Source: Paraburkholderia sp. CNPSo 3274
GTDB taxonomy: Bacteria > Pseudomonadota > Gammaproteobacteria > Burkholderiales > Burkholderiaceae
DNA: 64,000 nt
Assembly (NCBI RefSeq): GCF_024206475.1
Contig: NZ_JAMBPR010000028.1
Span: 1 to 64,000 of the forward strand
Direction: 5' to 3'
Shown: positions 34,701 to 43,381 of the stretch, piece by piece
How positions within the stretch are numbered: the first letter of the stretch is position 1
Layout of the letters: each line of letters opens with the position of its first letter
Translations under genes and position numbers: made by a program
The notes under the pieces: generated by a model
Told to the model about the DNA's origin: nothing
The model's input: the letters and a program-made list of their open reading frames with translations, nothing else
Databases searched by the model: none

Positions 34701-37333
34701 TCGATCTCTCGCTCGCCGAGCAGCACGGCGATACGCTCGAATTCGCGCCGGACCGCCCTTTCGTCCGGGTGGGGCGACCAGTCCGTTCCGCCTTCGCGCA
34801 GATATTGCATGCAGATTTCAACGCCTCGCGCGCTCTGGTCCAGCGTCGTATAGAGCGTGATGCGCAACCGCGTCACCATCGCAGCGTGATGCCTGGTTCT
34901 CGCACGCTGCACGAGTTCCGAGAGCCGCCCTTGCGCCGAATGCATTCTCGTGCTCAGCAGTTCGCACTCTGCGAGCAGATATTCAATGGAGAAAAGCAGA
35001 TCGTAGTTAGCGATCCAGTCGGAGTCCGTCAACAGCGAACGGCCGACGCAAAGATAGGCAAGCGCGGAATCAAACGCCGTCGCGGCCTTTGCGCGTTGCG
35101 CCGCCACGAGATTGAGTTGCGCCACCTGCTCGTGTTCCGCGCGTCCCTTGAGTTGCCGCGTTGCGCGATTGAACTGGCTGACGATTTCAAAAACCGCGTC
35201 TTCGCGATTGGCGAGCGGCGTATTGTCGAGCAGTCGCCTGCCTATGCGCAAATGCATCGACGTTCGCGCCGATTCGGCAATGAGCGTGTACGCGGCTTCC
35301 TGCACTCTATCGTGAAGAAAGCGATATGCTCCACCGGCGCAAAGTACCAGTCCAGCCTGCACTGCAGGCGAAAGCGCTTCGTGTATTGCCTCTTCCGGCA
35401 ACTCGCAAATCGTCTCGAGGAGCGCGACGTTAGCGGCATTGCCGATACAGGCAAACTGCTTCAGGACGATCTGCGTACGCTCGGGCAGCCGGCCCAACTT
35501 GTCCAGCATGAGCGCGACGACGTTCTCCGTATAGCCTTTGGCATGAATTTGCTGGAGATCCCATGACCATCGGCTGGCGACGTGATCGAACGTCAGCAAG
35601 CCCTCATCCGCAAGCGCCGAAAGAAACTGGAGCGTGAAAAAAGGATTGCCGCCGGTCTTTTTGTGCAGCAAACGGGCCAGCGGCACGGCGCGTGTGGTGG
35701 GGCAATGCAACGCATCGCACACGAGTTGTTCGAGGTGCAGATTCGCGAGCGGTGCGAGCACGATGTCACGGACAGGCGCGCCCGAAGCGCGGATGGCGTC
35801 CATTTTTTGCGTGAGCGGATGCTCCGCACCCACCTCATTGTTCCGGTATGCGCCCACGACCAGCAGATGCTCAGTGTCGCCTTGAACGACCAGGTCTTCG
35901 AGGAAATCGAGTGTCGCAATGTCCAACCATTGCAGATCGTCGATAAAAATCGTAAGTGGGTGCTCGGGGCGAGCGAACACGGAAATGAAGCGGCGAAAGA
36001 CGAGATGGAAGCGCCTTCGCGCATCCTGGGCAGCCAGAAGCGGCACGGGCAATTGCTCGCCGATAATCATGGCCAGTTCAGGCACCAGATCGACGATCAA
36101 TTGGCCATTGGGGCCCAATGCGCGTCGAAAATCGTCGCGCCACACCGCGAGCTCGTTTTCACTTTTGCCCAACAGCAATCGAACGCCCGAGCGAAACGCC
36201 ATGGCGAGCGACGCGTAGGGAATATCACGAGCAAACTGGTCGAACTTTCCGGCGAGGAAAAGTCCTCGTCTGGGCACGAGCGCCTTGTGCAATTCGTTGA
36301 CGACCGCAGATTTCCCTACGCCCGAGTAACCAGCGACGAGCACGAGTTCGCTGCGTCCTTCCTTCGACACACGCTCGAAGGCAGCAAGGAGCGCGGCGAC
36401 CTCGGCACTACGGCCATAGAGCGTTTCCGGTATCAGTAGTTGATCGGGCATATCGAATTGCGCAAGCGCGAAGCTCGCAATATGCCCGTGCGTTTCCCAA
36501 TGAGCGAGGCAACGCCGCAGATCGTGGACAATGCCGACCGCTGTTTGATATCGATCTTCGGCTGTCTTGGCCAGCAGCTTCATGACGATTGCCGAAATCG
36601 GCTGCGCGAGCGACGGCACGAGTTCGGCCGGCGAAGGAGGCTGCCGCGCGATATGGCAATGCACGAGTTCCATCGGATCGGTTGCACTAAACGGCAACTG
36701 CCCCGTCAACAACCAGTAGAAGACCACGCCCAGCGCATACAGATCGCTGCGCGAATCGATCGATCGGTTCATACGCCCTGTCTGCTCGGGCGCCATAAAA
36801 GCCAGCGTTCCCGCGATGAATTCCGGAGGCACCGGCAACTGGCGTTCGCGCTGAACCATTGAAGCGATGCCAAAGCCCGTGAAACGCACCGCTCCGTTTG
36901 CTTTGTTCAGCAAAATATGTCGTGGATTGATATCGCGGTGGACGATCCCCCTTGCATGCACTTTTCCCAATGCATTAGCAATCGTCACGGCAAGGCGCAG
37001 AAATTCGACTGGAGTCGCGGGAACTGGAAGCGTTTCGAGCGGTTCGTCGCCAGCGTCTTCGAGCACCAGCATTGTCTGCCCCTGCTCGTCCAGCAGTTGC
37101 AGAGGGCGCGCCGCGGCGGGGCAGTCGAGCTTGTCGGCAAGCGCGTATTCGTGCGCGAGGCGACTGACTACCTCACGGTCTGGCTGATTACGCGCCGGGC
37201 ACACGATCAGCACGGGTTCGCGCGTGTCATCATCCATTCGCCGTTTGCCGCGGCAGACGACATAGGCGTCATCATCCCACGCGGTTTGAAGCGATTCGAC
37301 AGACTTAGCGCCGGGCCAAGGGGCCAATCGCAT
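31796..37333 (-). CDS. Second giant sensor: pseudokinase / AAA ATPase / TPR-like / GAF / PAS / HisKA histidine kinase
   Basis: 1845 residues from the ATG at 37333 (GGGAGGA seven bases upstream; an ATG 15 codons earlier has no such site). The kinase fold (1-290) shows IVHRDINPRHILL at 131-142, where the Asn of HRDxxxxN is His, and TGFGIAS at 152-158, where DFG is GFG. No VAIK-like Lys is seen. The ATPase follows with Walker A GYSGVGKSA and Walker B LTIFIDDLQWLD, then long TPR-like repeats and a GAF domain. A PAS domain comes next (LVDANIVGVFIWDFVGPIYE), then HisKA with SISHEITQPIASAVFNAQAA, and HATPase ending GMGMGLSICRSIVEAHGG. It is paralogous to the protein at 15891-20891 through the first 1400 or so residues but has a different kinase module. 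It is monocistronic, with no regulator beside it. Confidence 0.88.
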   Translation of the reverse strand: MRLAPWPGAKSVESLQTAWDDDAYVVCRGKRRMDDDTREPVLIVCPARNQPDREVVSRLAHEYALADKLDCPAAARPLQLLDEQGQTMLVLEDAGDEPLETLPVPATPVEFLRLAVTIANALGKVHARGIVHRDINPRHILLNKANGAVRFTGFGIASMVQRERQLPVPPEFIAGTLAFMAPEQTGRMNRSIDSRSDLYALGVVFYWLLTGQLPFSATDPMELVHCHIARQPPSPAELVPSLAQPISAIVMKLLAKTAEDRYQTAVGIVHDLRRCLAHWETHGHIASFALAQFDMPDQLLIPETLYGRSAEVAALLAAFERVSKEGRSELVLVAGYSGVGKSAVVNELHKALVPRRGLFLAGKFDQFARDIPYASLAMAFRSGVRLLLGKSENELAVWRDDFRRALGPNGQLIVDLVPELAMIIGEQLPVPLLAAQDARRRFHLVFRRFISVFARPEHPLTIFIDDLQWLDIATLDFLEDLVVQGDTEHLLVVGAYRNNEVGAEHPLTQKMDAIRASGAPVRDIVLAPLANLHLEQLVCDALHCPTTRAVPLARLLHKKTGGNPFFTLQFLSALADEGLLTFDHVASRWSWDLQQIHAKGYTENVVALMLDKLGRLPERTQIVLKQFACIGNAANVALLETICELPEEAIHEALSPAVQAGLVLCAGGAYRFLHDRVQEAAYTLIAESARTSMHLRIGRRLLDNTPLANREDAVFEIVSQFNRATRQLKGRAEHEQVAQLNLVAAQRAKAATAFDSALAYLCVGRSLLTDSDWIANYDLLFSIEYLLAECELLSTRMHSAQGRLSELVQRARTRHHAAMVTRLRITLYTTLDQSARGVEICMQYLREGGTDWSPHPDERAVRREFERIAVLLGEREIEDLIDLPLLDDPEVQDTLDVLTEIVTPAFFTDQHLCALVLCRMVNLSLEYGNSDASCYAYVWLATYAGPVFDQYEAGYRFGRLGLDLVEKKHLTKYRARTYTSFGNIVVPWARHVLEGREPIRRALEMANESGDLTYTLYILCDLTQNLVSVGDNLEDVQGEVDRAVAISERVRFQLVTDMLVTYRGLVRTLRGETERLGSFDDAQFDEAEFENHLHSSPTLALPAFDYWTRKLQARYIADEFVEALDAEHNAEKVLWVATSQFETAEFHFYGALSHAACWNEAGTSDRQAHVDSIRIHLAHLEKWALHCPQNFVNRAALAGAEMARIRADIAQAEQLYDLAIRSARENGFVHNEAVACQAAARFYAARGLAEIADMYLRNARQAFARWGAKGKVRQLDALNPQIEQPNQAYSVVSSMEASVEHLDLATVIRVSKAISSEIVLDNLIQTVMRTAVEHAGADRGLLIVVSDAAFHIEAEATTGDGVIAVSLDKSTVESGSLPVSIFQYVTRTRDNVIIHDASARHDFSSDRYFLERHTHSVACMPLLHQGKPIALLYLENNLAPSVFTASRVAVLKLLASQAAISFENSRLYRDLAEREARIRRLVDANIVGVFIWDFVGPIYEANDAFLRMIGYSKDDLAAGLVDCTRITPDEWHEQDLVAIAELRKKGVLPPIEKEYIRADGSRVAVLLGAALFSSSPEQVVAFVVDLTERKRAEADARSHEQRSHEIEMELTHANRVASLGHLTASISHEITQPIASAVFNAQAATHWLDASPPNLGEVRAAIARVVKNGTRANDVIRRIRALVKKQLAKQELFLVNDAIREVIVLTRGEASKHHVSLREHLDADLPVVEGDRVQFQQVVMNLVINAVEAMSDCVDSMRQLTIATRVDDANAVRISVSDTGPGISEADAERLFEPFFTTKASGMGMGLSICRSIVEAHGGTFQVHANVPTGAVFEFELPGVDYGAQ

Positions 37334-37739
37334 CGGCTGATCCTCCCAGGAAGCCGGCGAGATGCATCGGCAATTCAAATAACCTCGCCTTGCCGCAGTA
37401 ACTCGATGCCCTGCTTTAGTCTATGCCAATAGCATATGTCGTGACTACTTCGGCAGCAAACGAGGCGCAATCGGCATCGGGGTTGTGCCTCTGGAGAAGT
37501 CCGCAAGGAAAAGACCAAACGGCCGGCGGCACCCAGCATTCACCGTGGAAATGGGGGCGCCAAGCATGAGGACATCGAGGAGAAAGGCGACTGAAGGCAC
37601 GTGCTATCAGTAGGACAAGTCCAAGGCTACCGCGTGTTATACACGACAACCTGATGCCGTGCTTTTCAGGCGCTCCGGTTCGGGATTGCGGAAATGGCGC
37701 GAGCGCATGGACGAATGACGCCGCGTTGGCTATTGCCTG
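37334..37739. other. Intergenic region between giant sensor and cytochrome c operon end
   Basis: 406 bases without a credible gene. Both flanking genes run leftward, so the region holds the giant sensor's promoter. A short dyad TATGC-CAATA-GCATA at 37422-37436 lies about 90-100 bases upstream of its start. The remainder shows no repeat or motif that I recognize. Confidence 0.45.
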
Positions 37740-39023
37740 CTATTGCGCCGAACCTTTCGCTGTTTGCTGCCGGAGCTTTTCCACTTCGCGTGTGGAGACG
37801 GGCGGCGCCCCGTTATTCCAGCCGCTGCGTATAAACGTCAGAACATTGGCAATCTGCTCGTCGTCGAGGACGTCCGCGAATTTTGGCATCGGGTATGGCG
37901 CCGGTACACCGCCGATGATGATGTCGTCCGTTCCATTCAAGGTCACGTTGATCAGAGAAAGCGGTCGTTCTTCCAGTACGTTCGGGTTGCCGGCAAGCGG
38001 CGCCAGCAGCGGCGGGAACCCTCTTCCGTCCGGGCCGTGACAATGCATGCAGAAAGCCGTATAAACGCGCGCGCCGGCGTCGTTCGCCGGGTGCCCGAGC
38101 GACACCTTCGTCGCTCGGGCGTCGTAGGCATAGGCAGGACCGCCCGATCCGCCCGCAACGGGCAGCGATTTCAGGTAGTGCGAAATCGCCGCGAGGTCTG
38201 CATCGGACATGGCCTGACTGCTATGGTTGATCACGCTTGTCATCGAACCGAATGCGGCAGCGTGCAGATTCGCCCCCGTTTTCAGGAACTGCTCGATATC
38301 CGCTTCCGACCAGCGACCCAACCCCGCATTGTGGTCCCCGGTGAGACTCGACGCGAACCAGTTATCCACGGGCGCGCCCGTCAAATAGACGCTGCCGCTC
38401 TCGTCGAGCGCCTTTTCCTGAAACCCGACGCCGCGTGGCGTGTGGCACGACCCGCAGTGCCCGAGCCCTTGAACCAGATAGGCCCCGCGATTCCAGGCGA
38501 CGTCTTTGCCCGCCTTGTCTTCATACGCGCCCCTGTGCAGGAACACCATATTCCAGAACATGAGCGGCCATCTCATGTTCAGCGGCCATTTGATATCGGA
38601 CTCGCGATTCGCCTGCTTCACGGGTACAACGCCTTTCATGAAGTAGGTATAGAGCGCGTGCACATCACTATCGCTGACCTTCGCATAGGATGGGTAAGGC
38701 ATGGCAGGATACAGATTGCGGCCGTCTCTGGCCACGCCTTCGCGCAGGGCGCGCGCGAAGTCCGCCTCGCTGTAGCGGCCAATGCCGGTGTCGGGATCGG
38801 GCGTGATGTTCGTCGAATAGATGGCGCCCATCGGCGTCATCATTTTCAGTCCGCCCACGAACGGCTTGCCATTTTGCGTCAAGTGGCAGGCAACGCAATC
38901 GCCCACCTTCGCGAGATATTCGCCACGCCTTATCAGCGCTGCGTCATCCGCGCAAGCCAGGCTCGAAACCATCAACAAGGCAAGTTCGCAACTGAGGACG
39001 AATGCCTTCAACGCCGTTCTCAT
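37740..39023 (-). CDS. Triheme c-type cytochrome subunit of a membrane/periplasmic dehydrogenase
   Basis: 427 residues from the ATG at 39023 (GGAGG). Signal peptide MRTALKAFVLSCELALLMVS followed by SLACA. Three heme c sites: GDCVACHLT, GHCGSCHTP and AFCMHCHGP, one per cytochrome domain of about 130 residues, with Met ligands such as YPAMPYPSY and VPAPYPMPKF. The layout is that of the alcohol/aldehyde dehydrogenase cytochrome c subunit (AdhB-like), which passes electrons from a periplasmic molybdenum or PQQ enzyme to ubiquinone. It directly follows the molybdopterin subunit gene, so it is the electron acceptor of the 2Fe-2S/molybdopterin pair. Substrate unknown. Confidence 0.9.
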   Translation of the reverse strand: MRTALKAFVLSCELALLMVSSLACADDAALIRRGEYLAKVGDCVACHLTQNGKPFVGGLKMMTPMGAIYSTNITPDPDTGIGRYSEADFARALREGVARDGRNLYPAMPYPSYAKVSDSDVHALYTYFMKGVVPVKQANRESDIKWPLNMRWPLMFWNMVFLHRGAYEDKAGKDVAWNRGAYLVQGLGHCGSCHTPRGVGFQEKALDESGSVYLTGAPVDNWFASSLTGDHNAGLGRWSEADIEQFLKTGANLHAAAFGSMTSVINHSSQAMSDADLAAISHYLKSLPVAGGSGGPAYAYDARATKVSLGHPANDAGARVYTAFCMHCHGPDGRGFPPLLAPLAGNPNVLEERPLSLINVTLNGTDDIIIGGVPAPYPMPKFADVLDDEQIANVLTFIRSGWNNGAPPVSTREVEKLRQQTAKGSAQ

Positions 39024-39036
39024 CGTTGGCCTCCGT

Positions 39037-41273
39037 CTATACGGACTGCAACTGCTTGCCCACCGGCAGATCATGCAAACGCTTGCCGGTTGCCGCATAA
39101 ATTGCATTAGCGATAGCGGGCATTGCCGCCGACGTTCCGGGCTCGCCGATTCCGCCAGGCGCTTCGCCGCTTTTGACGATATGCACGAGAATTTCTGGCG
39201 CCTCGTGAATGCGCAATATCCGGTAGTCCGTAAAGTTGCTTTGCAGCACGCGTCCGCGTTCGATCGTCACCTCGCTGAAAAGCGCGCCCGTGATCGCGAA
39301 GATCACGCCGCCCTGAATCTGCGCCTCCACCGTGTTCGGATTGACGAACATCCCGCAATCCACGGCGCACAGGACACGATTCACGCGCATTCACCCTGCT
39401 CGACTGTGACTTCAGCGACCATCGAAAGATAGCTGCCAAAGGCGTGCATGACGGCAACGCCTCGCCCCTGTCCCTTCGGTAATGCGCTTCCCCAACCCGA
39501 AAGCTGTGCGGCGATGTTGAGAACGTTCAGCGCGCGCGGCGACTTGCCGAGCAGATCGCGGCGATACTGCACGGGATCGGTTTTGGCCTGTACCGCAAGC
39601 TCATCGATAAAGCTTTCGACGACAAACGTACCGCGCGTTGGGCCGACACCTCGCCAGAATGCAGTCGGGACAGCATCCGGCTCGTGGCGCACATAGTCGA
39701 CAAGCTGATTCGGCAAGTCGTAGGGAAGCGCAGCCGCCACTTCCACCGCATCGGGATCGACGCCGTTTTTAATCGTCGAAGGCGCGAATCGCGAAAGGAT
39801 CGACGATCCGGCAATGCGATGCTGCCACGCAACCGGTTTGCCGTGCTCGTCGAGACCCGCCGAAATGCGGTCGTAATAGTAAGGGCGGTACATGTCGTGC
39901 TGGATGTCCTCCTCGCGCGTCCACGTCACCTTGACGGGCGCGTCCACTTGCTTCGCGACTTTCACCGCCTGTGTGACGCCATCTACCTCGAGTCGCCGCC
40001 CGAATCCGCCGCCGAGCAGGAAGTTGTGCACCACGACGTTATCCGCCGGCAGTCCGGTGATTTTCGCGCCCGCGTCGCGCGCGCGTGTCGGGACCTGCGT
40101 ACCGACCCAGATATCGCAGCTATCCTGCTGCACATGCACCGTGCAATTCATTGGCTCCATCGTTGCGTGCGCAAGGAACGGTTGTCGATAGACCGCATCC
40201 ACACGCGTTTTCGCGCCTGCGAATGCGCGGGTCACATCCCCTTCCTTACGCGCAACCGCACCTTCGCCCTGTGAAGCCCGCTCCAGATCGTCGACGATCG
40301 TCTTGATCGATACGGACGCGCCCGACCCTTCGTCCCAACTGATCTTCAACGCCGCCGCGCCGCGTTTCGCTGCCCAGGTATGGTCGCCGACCACGGCAAC
40401 GCCATTGTCGATCTTTACGATCTGACGCACGCCGGGGATCTTCCTGGCGGCGCTATCGTCCACCGCTGCGAGTTTTCCGCCGAACACCGGGCAGTTGACG
40501 ATCACCGCGTACACCATGCCGGGCAGCCGCACATCCAGCCCGAACATCGCACTGCCGTCCACCTTTTCGGGCGAGTCGAGCCGTCGCGCCGTCGTGCCAA
40601 TGAGCTTGAAGTCTTTCGGGTCCTTCAGCGTGACGTCGCCCGGAACCGGCAGCTTAGCGGCGGCCTCCGTAAGTTGGCCATATGCGAGCGTGCGATTCGT
40701 GGCGGCGTGAATGACCCGGCCGTTCTGCGCGTGGCACGTCGCGGGGTCGACCTGCCACTGCTGCGCGGCGGCATTGACAAGCAACGCCCGTGCCGTGGCC
40801 CCCGCGCGTCGCATCGGCTCCCAGGCGTAGCGAATCGACGTCGAACCGCCCGTCAACTGGCCGCCTAGCAATGGATCGAAGAACAGCTTCTCATTCGGTG
40901 GCGCGTGGTCGATCGTAACGCTGTCGAGTGGGACTTCCAGTTCTTCGGCGATCAGCATCGGGATCGAGGTGTACACGCCCTGTCCCATTTCGACCTTCGG
41001 GATAATGAGCGTCACCTTGCCCGACGTGTCGATCTGCACGAACGCGTTCGGCGCCAGCACACCGCTCTGCGCAGCCTCGACGCCGTCGCCGCCAATCACC
41101 GTCTTGCGTACGTCGCCCTCGCTGCGCGCGGGCAAACTGAACCCGAGAATCAGCCCGCCACTGCCCAGCACCGCCACGCTCGCACTGAACTTCAGAAAAG
41201 CCCTGCGTGTGAGGCCGGATAGCGCTTCGTCTCGCGGTTCACCATTTTGCGCATCAAGGAGTCCCTGCGACAC
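39037..41273 (-). pseudogene. Xanthine-dehydrogenase-family molybdopterin-binding subunit, interrupted by a frameshift
   Basis: The start is GTG at 41273, preceded by AAGGAGG and one base from the stop of the 2Fe-2S gene. The N-terminus has a Tat signal (LTRRAFLKFSASVAVLGSGG). The body is an isoquinoline 1-oxidoreductase beta-like subunit: KVEMGQGVYTSIPMLIAEEL, FLLGGGFGRRLEVDGV, AFWRGVGPTRGTFVVESFID. The frame ends after VTVEQGE at 39381. The next frame (39037-39390) continues the same protein: RVNRVLCAVDCGMFVNPNTV, then EAPGGIGEPGTSAAMPAIAN. One base (a G expected in GAA-GTG) is missing between 39390 and 39389. The lost part contains the GxGEP motif with the catalytic Glu, so the enzyme is inactive if the shift is real. 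A sequencing error is possible. Confidence 0.85.
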
Positions 41274-41274
41274 G

Positions 41275-41730
41275 TCACGCCTCCTTGACCGCCTGTTTGA
41301 TGGCCGCGCGAATGCGGTTATACGTGCCACAACGGCAGATATTGCCCGCCATCGCAGCATCGATATCGGCGTCGCTCGGGTTGGCGTTCTGCGCGATCAG
41401 CGACGCCGCCTGCATGACCTGCCCAGACTGGCAATATCCGCACTGAACCACGTCGAGCTGGCGCCACGCGGCCTGAATCCGTCTTCCCGCTGGCGTATCG
41501 CCCACCGCCTCGATGGTCGTGATCTTGCGCTCGCCCACGGCCCCGACCGGATAGACGCACGAGCGGACCGCGATGCCGTCAACATGGACGGTGCATGCGC
41601 CACACTGCGCAATTCCGCAGCCAAACTTGGTGCCCGTGAGCCCGACGAGGTCACGCAACACCCACAGCACAGGCATGTCGGGCGGCGCGTCCACAGTATG
41701 CTGCTGACCGTTGACTTCAAGCGTTACCAT
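41275..41730 (-). CDS. (2Fe-2S)-binding subunit of a molybdenum hydroxylase (IorA-like)
   Basis: 151 residues. The plant-type ferredoxin cluster motif is CGIAQCGACTVHVDG with the fourth Cys in RSCVYPVG. The second, helical 2Fe-2S cluster has CGYCQSGQ and CRCGTYNRI. This is the small electron-transfer subunit of isoquinoline-1-oxidoreductase/aldehyde-oxidase-like enzymes. It has no signal of its own and is expected to be exported by hitchhiking on the Tat leader of the molybdopterin subunit. Its stop is followed by one base and then the GTG start of that subunit. The ATG has a GGAG site. The aldehyde dehydrogenase gene ends 45 bases upstream, so the four genes probably form one operon. Confidence 0.93.
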   Translation of the reverse strand: MVTLEVNGQQHTVDAPPDMPVLWVLRDLVGLTGTKFGCGIAQCGACTVHVDGIAVRSCVYPVGAVGERKITTIEAVGDTPAGRRIQAAWRQLDVVQCGYCQSGQVMQAASLIAQNANPSDADIDAAMAGNICRCGTYNRIRAAIKQAVKEA

Positions 41731-41775
41731 CGAGACTCCTGATCAACGCGTTTCGGCGAGTTATATGCGCGGCAC

Positions 41776-43209
41776 TTAGCCCTGCTTCATGACCATCAAA
41801 CGCAGTTCCGTCATATCCTCGATCGCGTACCGCACACCCTCGCGCCCGATGCCCGAATCTTTCACGCCGCCATACGGCATGTTGTCGACGCGGAAGGACG
41901 AAATGTCGTTGATGACCACGCCCCCCACGTCCAGTTCATCCCACGCGCGGTGCGCGTGCGAGAGCGAATCGGTAAAGACGCCTGCCTGCAGGCCGAAATC
42001 ACTGTCGTTGACCGTGACGAGTGCTTTTTCAAAATCGTCGAATTTCTCGAGAATGGCGACTGGCCCGAACGCTTCCTTCCGATAAAGATCGGTATCGCAT
42101 CCGACGTTCTCGACGAGTGTCGCCTCGAACATCGCGCCTTCCACCTTCCCACCCGCGATGATGGATGCGCCCGCCGCCACGGCGCTTTCCATCCAGCCCG
42201 CGAGCCGACGCGACTCGGACACCGATATCATCGGGCCGACGAAAGTTGCCTCATCCTTGGGGTCTCCCGCCTTGAGCGATTTCGTTTTTGCAATCATCTT
42301 CGCGCGCAATGCGTCGTAAAGCGAAGCGTGCACGAGAATCCGCTGCACATGAATGCAGCTTTGACCTGACTGATAAAACGCGCCAAATGCGAGTCGCTCG
42401 ACGACATAGTCGAGTTTCTCCCGCTGATCGCCATCGACGATCACTGCCGCATTGCCGCCCAATTCCAGCACCACCTTCTTCTTGCCCGCTTTCGCCTTCA
42501 AATCCCAACCCACTCCAGGCGAACCCGTGAACGAAAGCAGCTTGAAACGCTCGTCCGTCGTGAAGAGATCCGCGCCGTCGCGATGGGCGGGAAGAATCGA
42601 AAACGCGCCCTTGGGCAAATCGGTTTCCGCCATGACCTCGCCGATAATGAGCGCGCCGACAGGCGTGCGGCTCGCGGGCTTCAACACGAACGGCACGCCA
42701 CAGGCTAGCGCCGGTGCCACCTTGTGGGCGGCGAGGTTTAGCGGAAAGTTGAACGGCGAGACAAACGAGCACGGACCGATGGGAACCCGCTTCACATAGC
42801 CCTGGTATCCCTTCGCACGCTGCGAAATCTCGAGATTGATGATTTCGCCGCCGATGCGCACCGACTCCTCTGCCGCGACCTTGAACGTGTCGATCAGCCG
42901 GCTTACCTCGCCACGCGAATCCTTGATCGGTTTTCCTGCCTCGATACAGAGCGCCACCGCCATTTCTTCTGCACGCTCGCGAAAACGCGCAACGCAGTGC
43001 TCGAGCACGGCTTGACGTTTATAGGGTGGAAACGTGCGCATCTCGGGCATTGCCGCTTCGGCGAAGCCAATAGCCTTGTGGATCGTTTTTGCGTCGGCCA
43101 GCGCGACGCGCGTGGCGACTTCGCCGCTGAACTTGTCCGTCACCTCCAGTTCGGTATTGGCGGCGACTGCCTCGTTCGCGAGGTAGTACGGGTAGCTCTC
43201 CTGCAACAT
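41776..43209 (-). CDS. Aldehyde dehydrogenase family protein
   Basis: 477 residues from the ATG at 43209 (AAGGAG; ten codons upstream lie outside the family alignment). ALDH motifs: VSPFNFPLNLAAHKVAPALA, LKPASRTPVGA, SFTGSPGVGWDLK, KVVLELGGNAAVIV with the general base Glu, FYQSGQSCIHVQRI with the nucleophile Cys, and EAFGPVAILEKFDD. The form resembles the GAPN/lactaldehyde dehydrogenase-like branch. It is cytoplasmic. As first gene of the probable operon with the molybdenum hydroxylase and cytochrome c, it may oxidize the aldehyde or semialdehyde product of that pathway, or provide a parallel cytosolic route. Confidence 0.9.
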   Translation of the reverse strand: MLQESYPYYLANEAVAANTELEVTDKFSGEVATRVALADAKTIHKAIGFAEAAMPEMRTFPPYKRQAVLEHCVARFRERAEEMAVALCIEAGKPIKDSRGEVSRLIDTFKVAAEESVRIGGEIINLEISQRAKGYQGYVKRVPIGPCSFVSPFNFPLNLAAHKVAPALACGVPFVLKPASRTPVGALIIGEVMAETDLPKGAFSILPAHRDGADLFTTDERFKLLSFTGSPGVGWDLKAKAGKKKVVLELGGNAAVIVDGDQREKLDYVVERLAFGAFYQSGQSCIHVQRILVHASLYDALRAKMIAKTKSLKAGDPKDEATFVGPMISVSESRRLAGWMESAVAAGASIIAGGKVEGAMFEATLVENVGCDTDLYRKEAFGPVAILEKFDDFEKALVTVNDSDFGLQAGVFTDSLSHAHRAWDELDVGGVVINDISSFRVDNMPYGGVKDSGIGREGVRYAIEDMTELRLMVMKQG

Positions 43210-43381
43210 GACGCGCTCTCCTTCTTTCAAGGCCCGCATGCGGCCGCGACCGGCAACGCAATTGATTCAAGACGGCCGAATCCAGAATAACCACCGACCG
43301 CATGAGCGTCTTCTTCGAAGACACGCAATTTGTCCACTCTCCACGAGGACGGGACGCGATGCATGCGCCGCCATGCTCGCG

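Noticed and set aside
33701..35566. 621-codon open frame on the plus strand
   Set aside because: Antisense to the second giant sensor; no motif and biased composition.
37743..39110. 455-codon open frame opposite the cytochrome c gene
   Set aside because: The minus-strand frame has three CxxCH heme sites and a signal peptide; the plus frame has neither.
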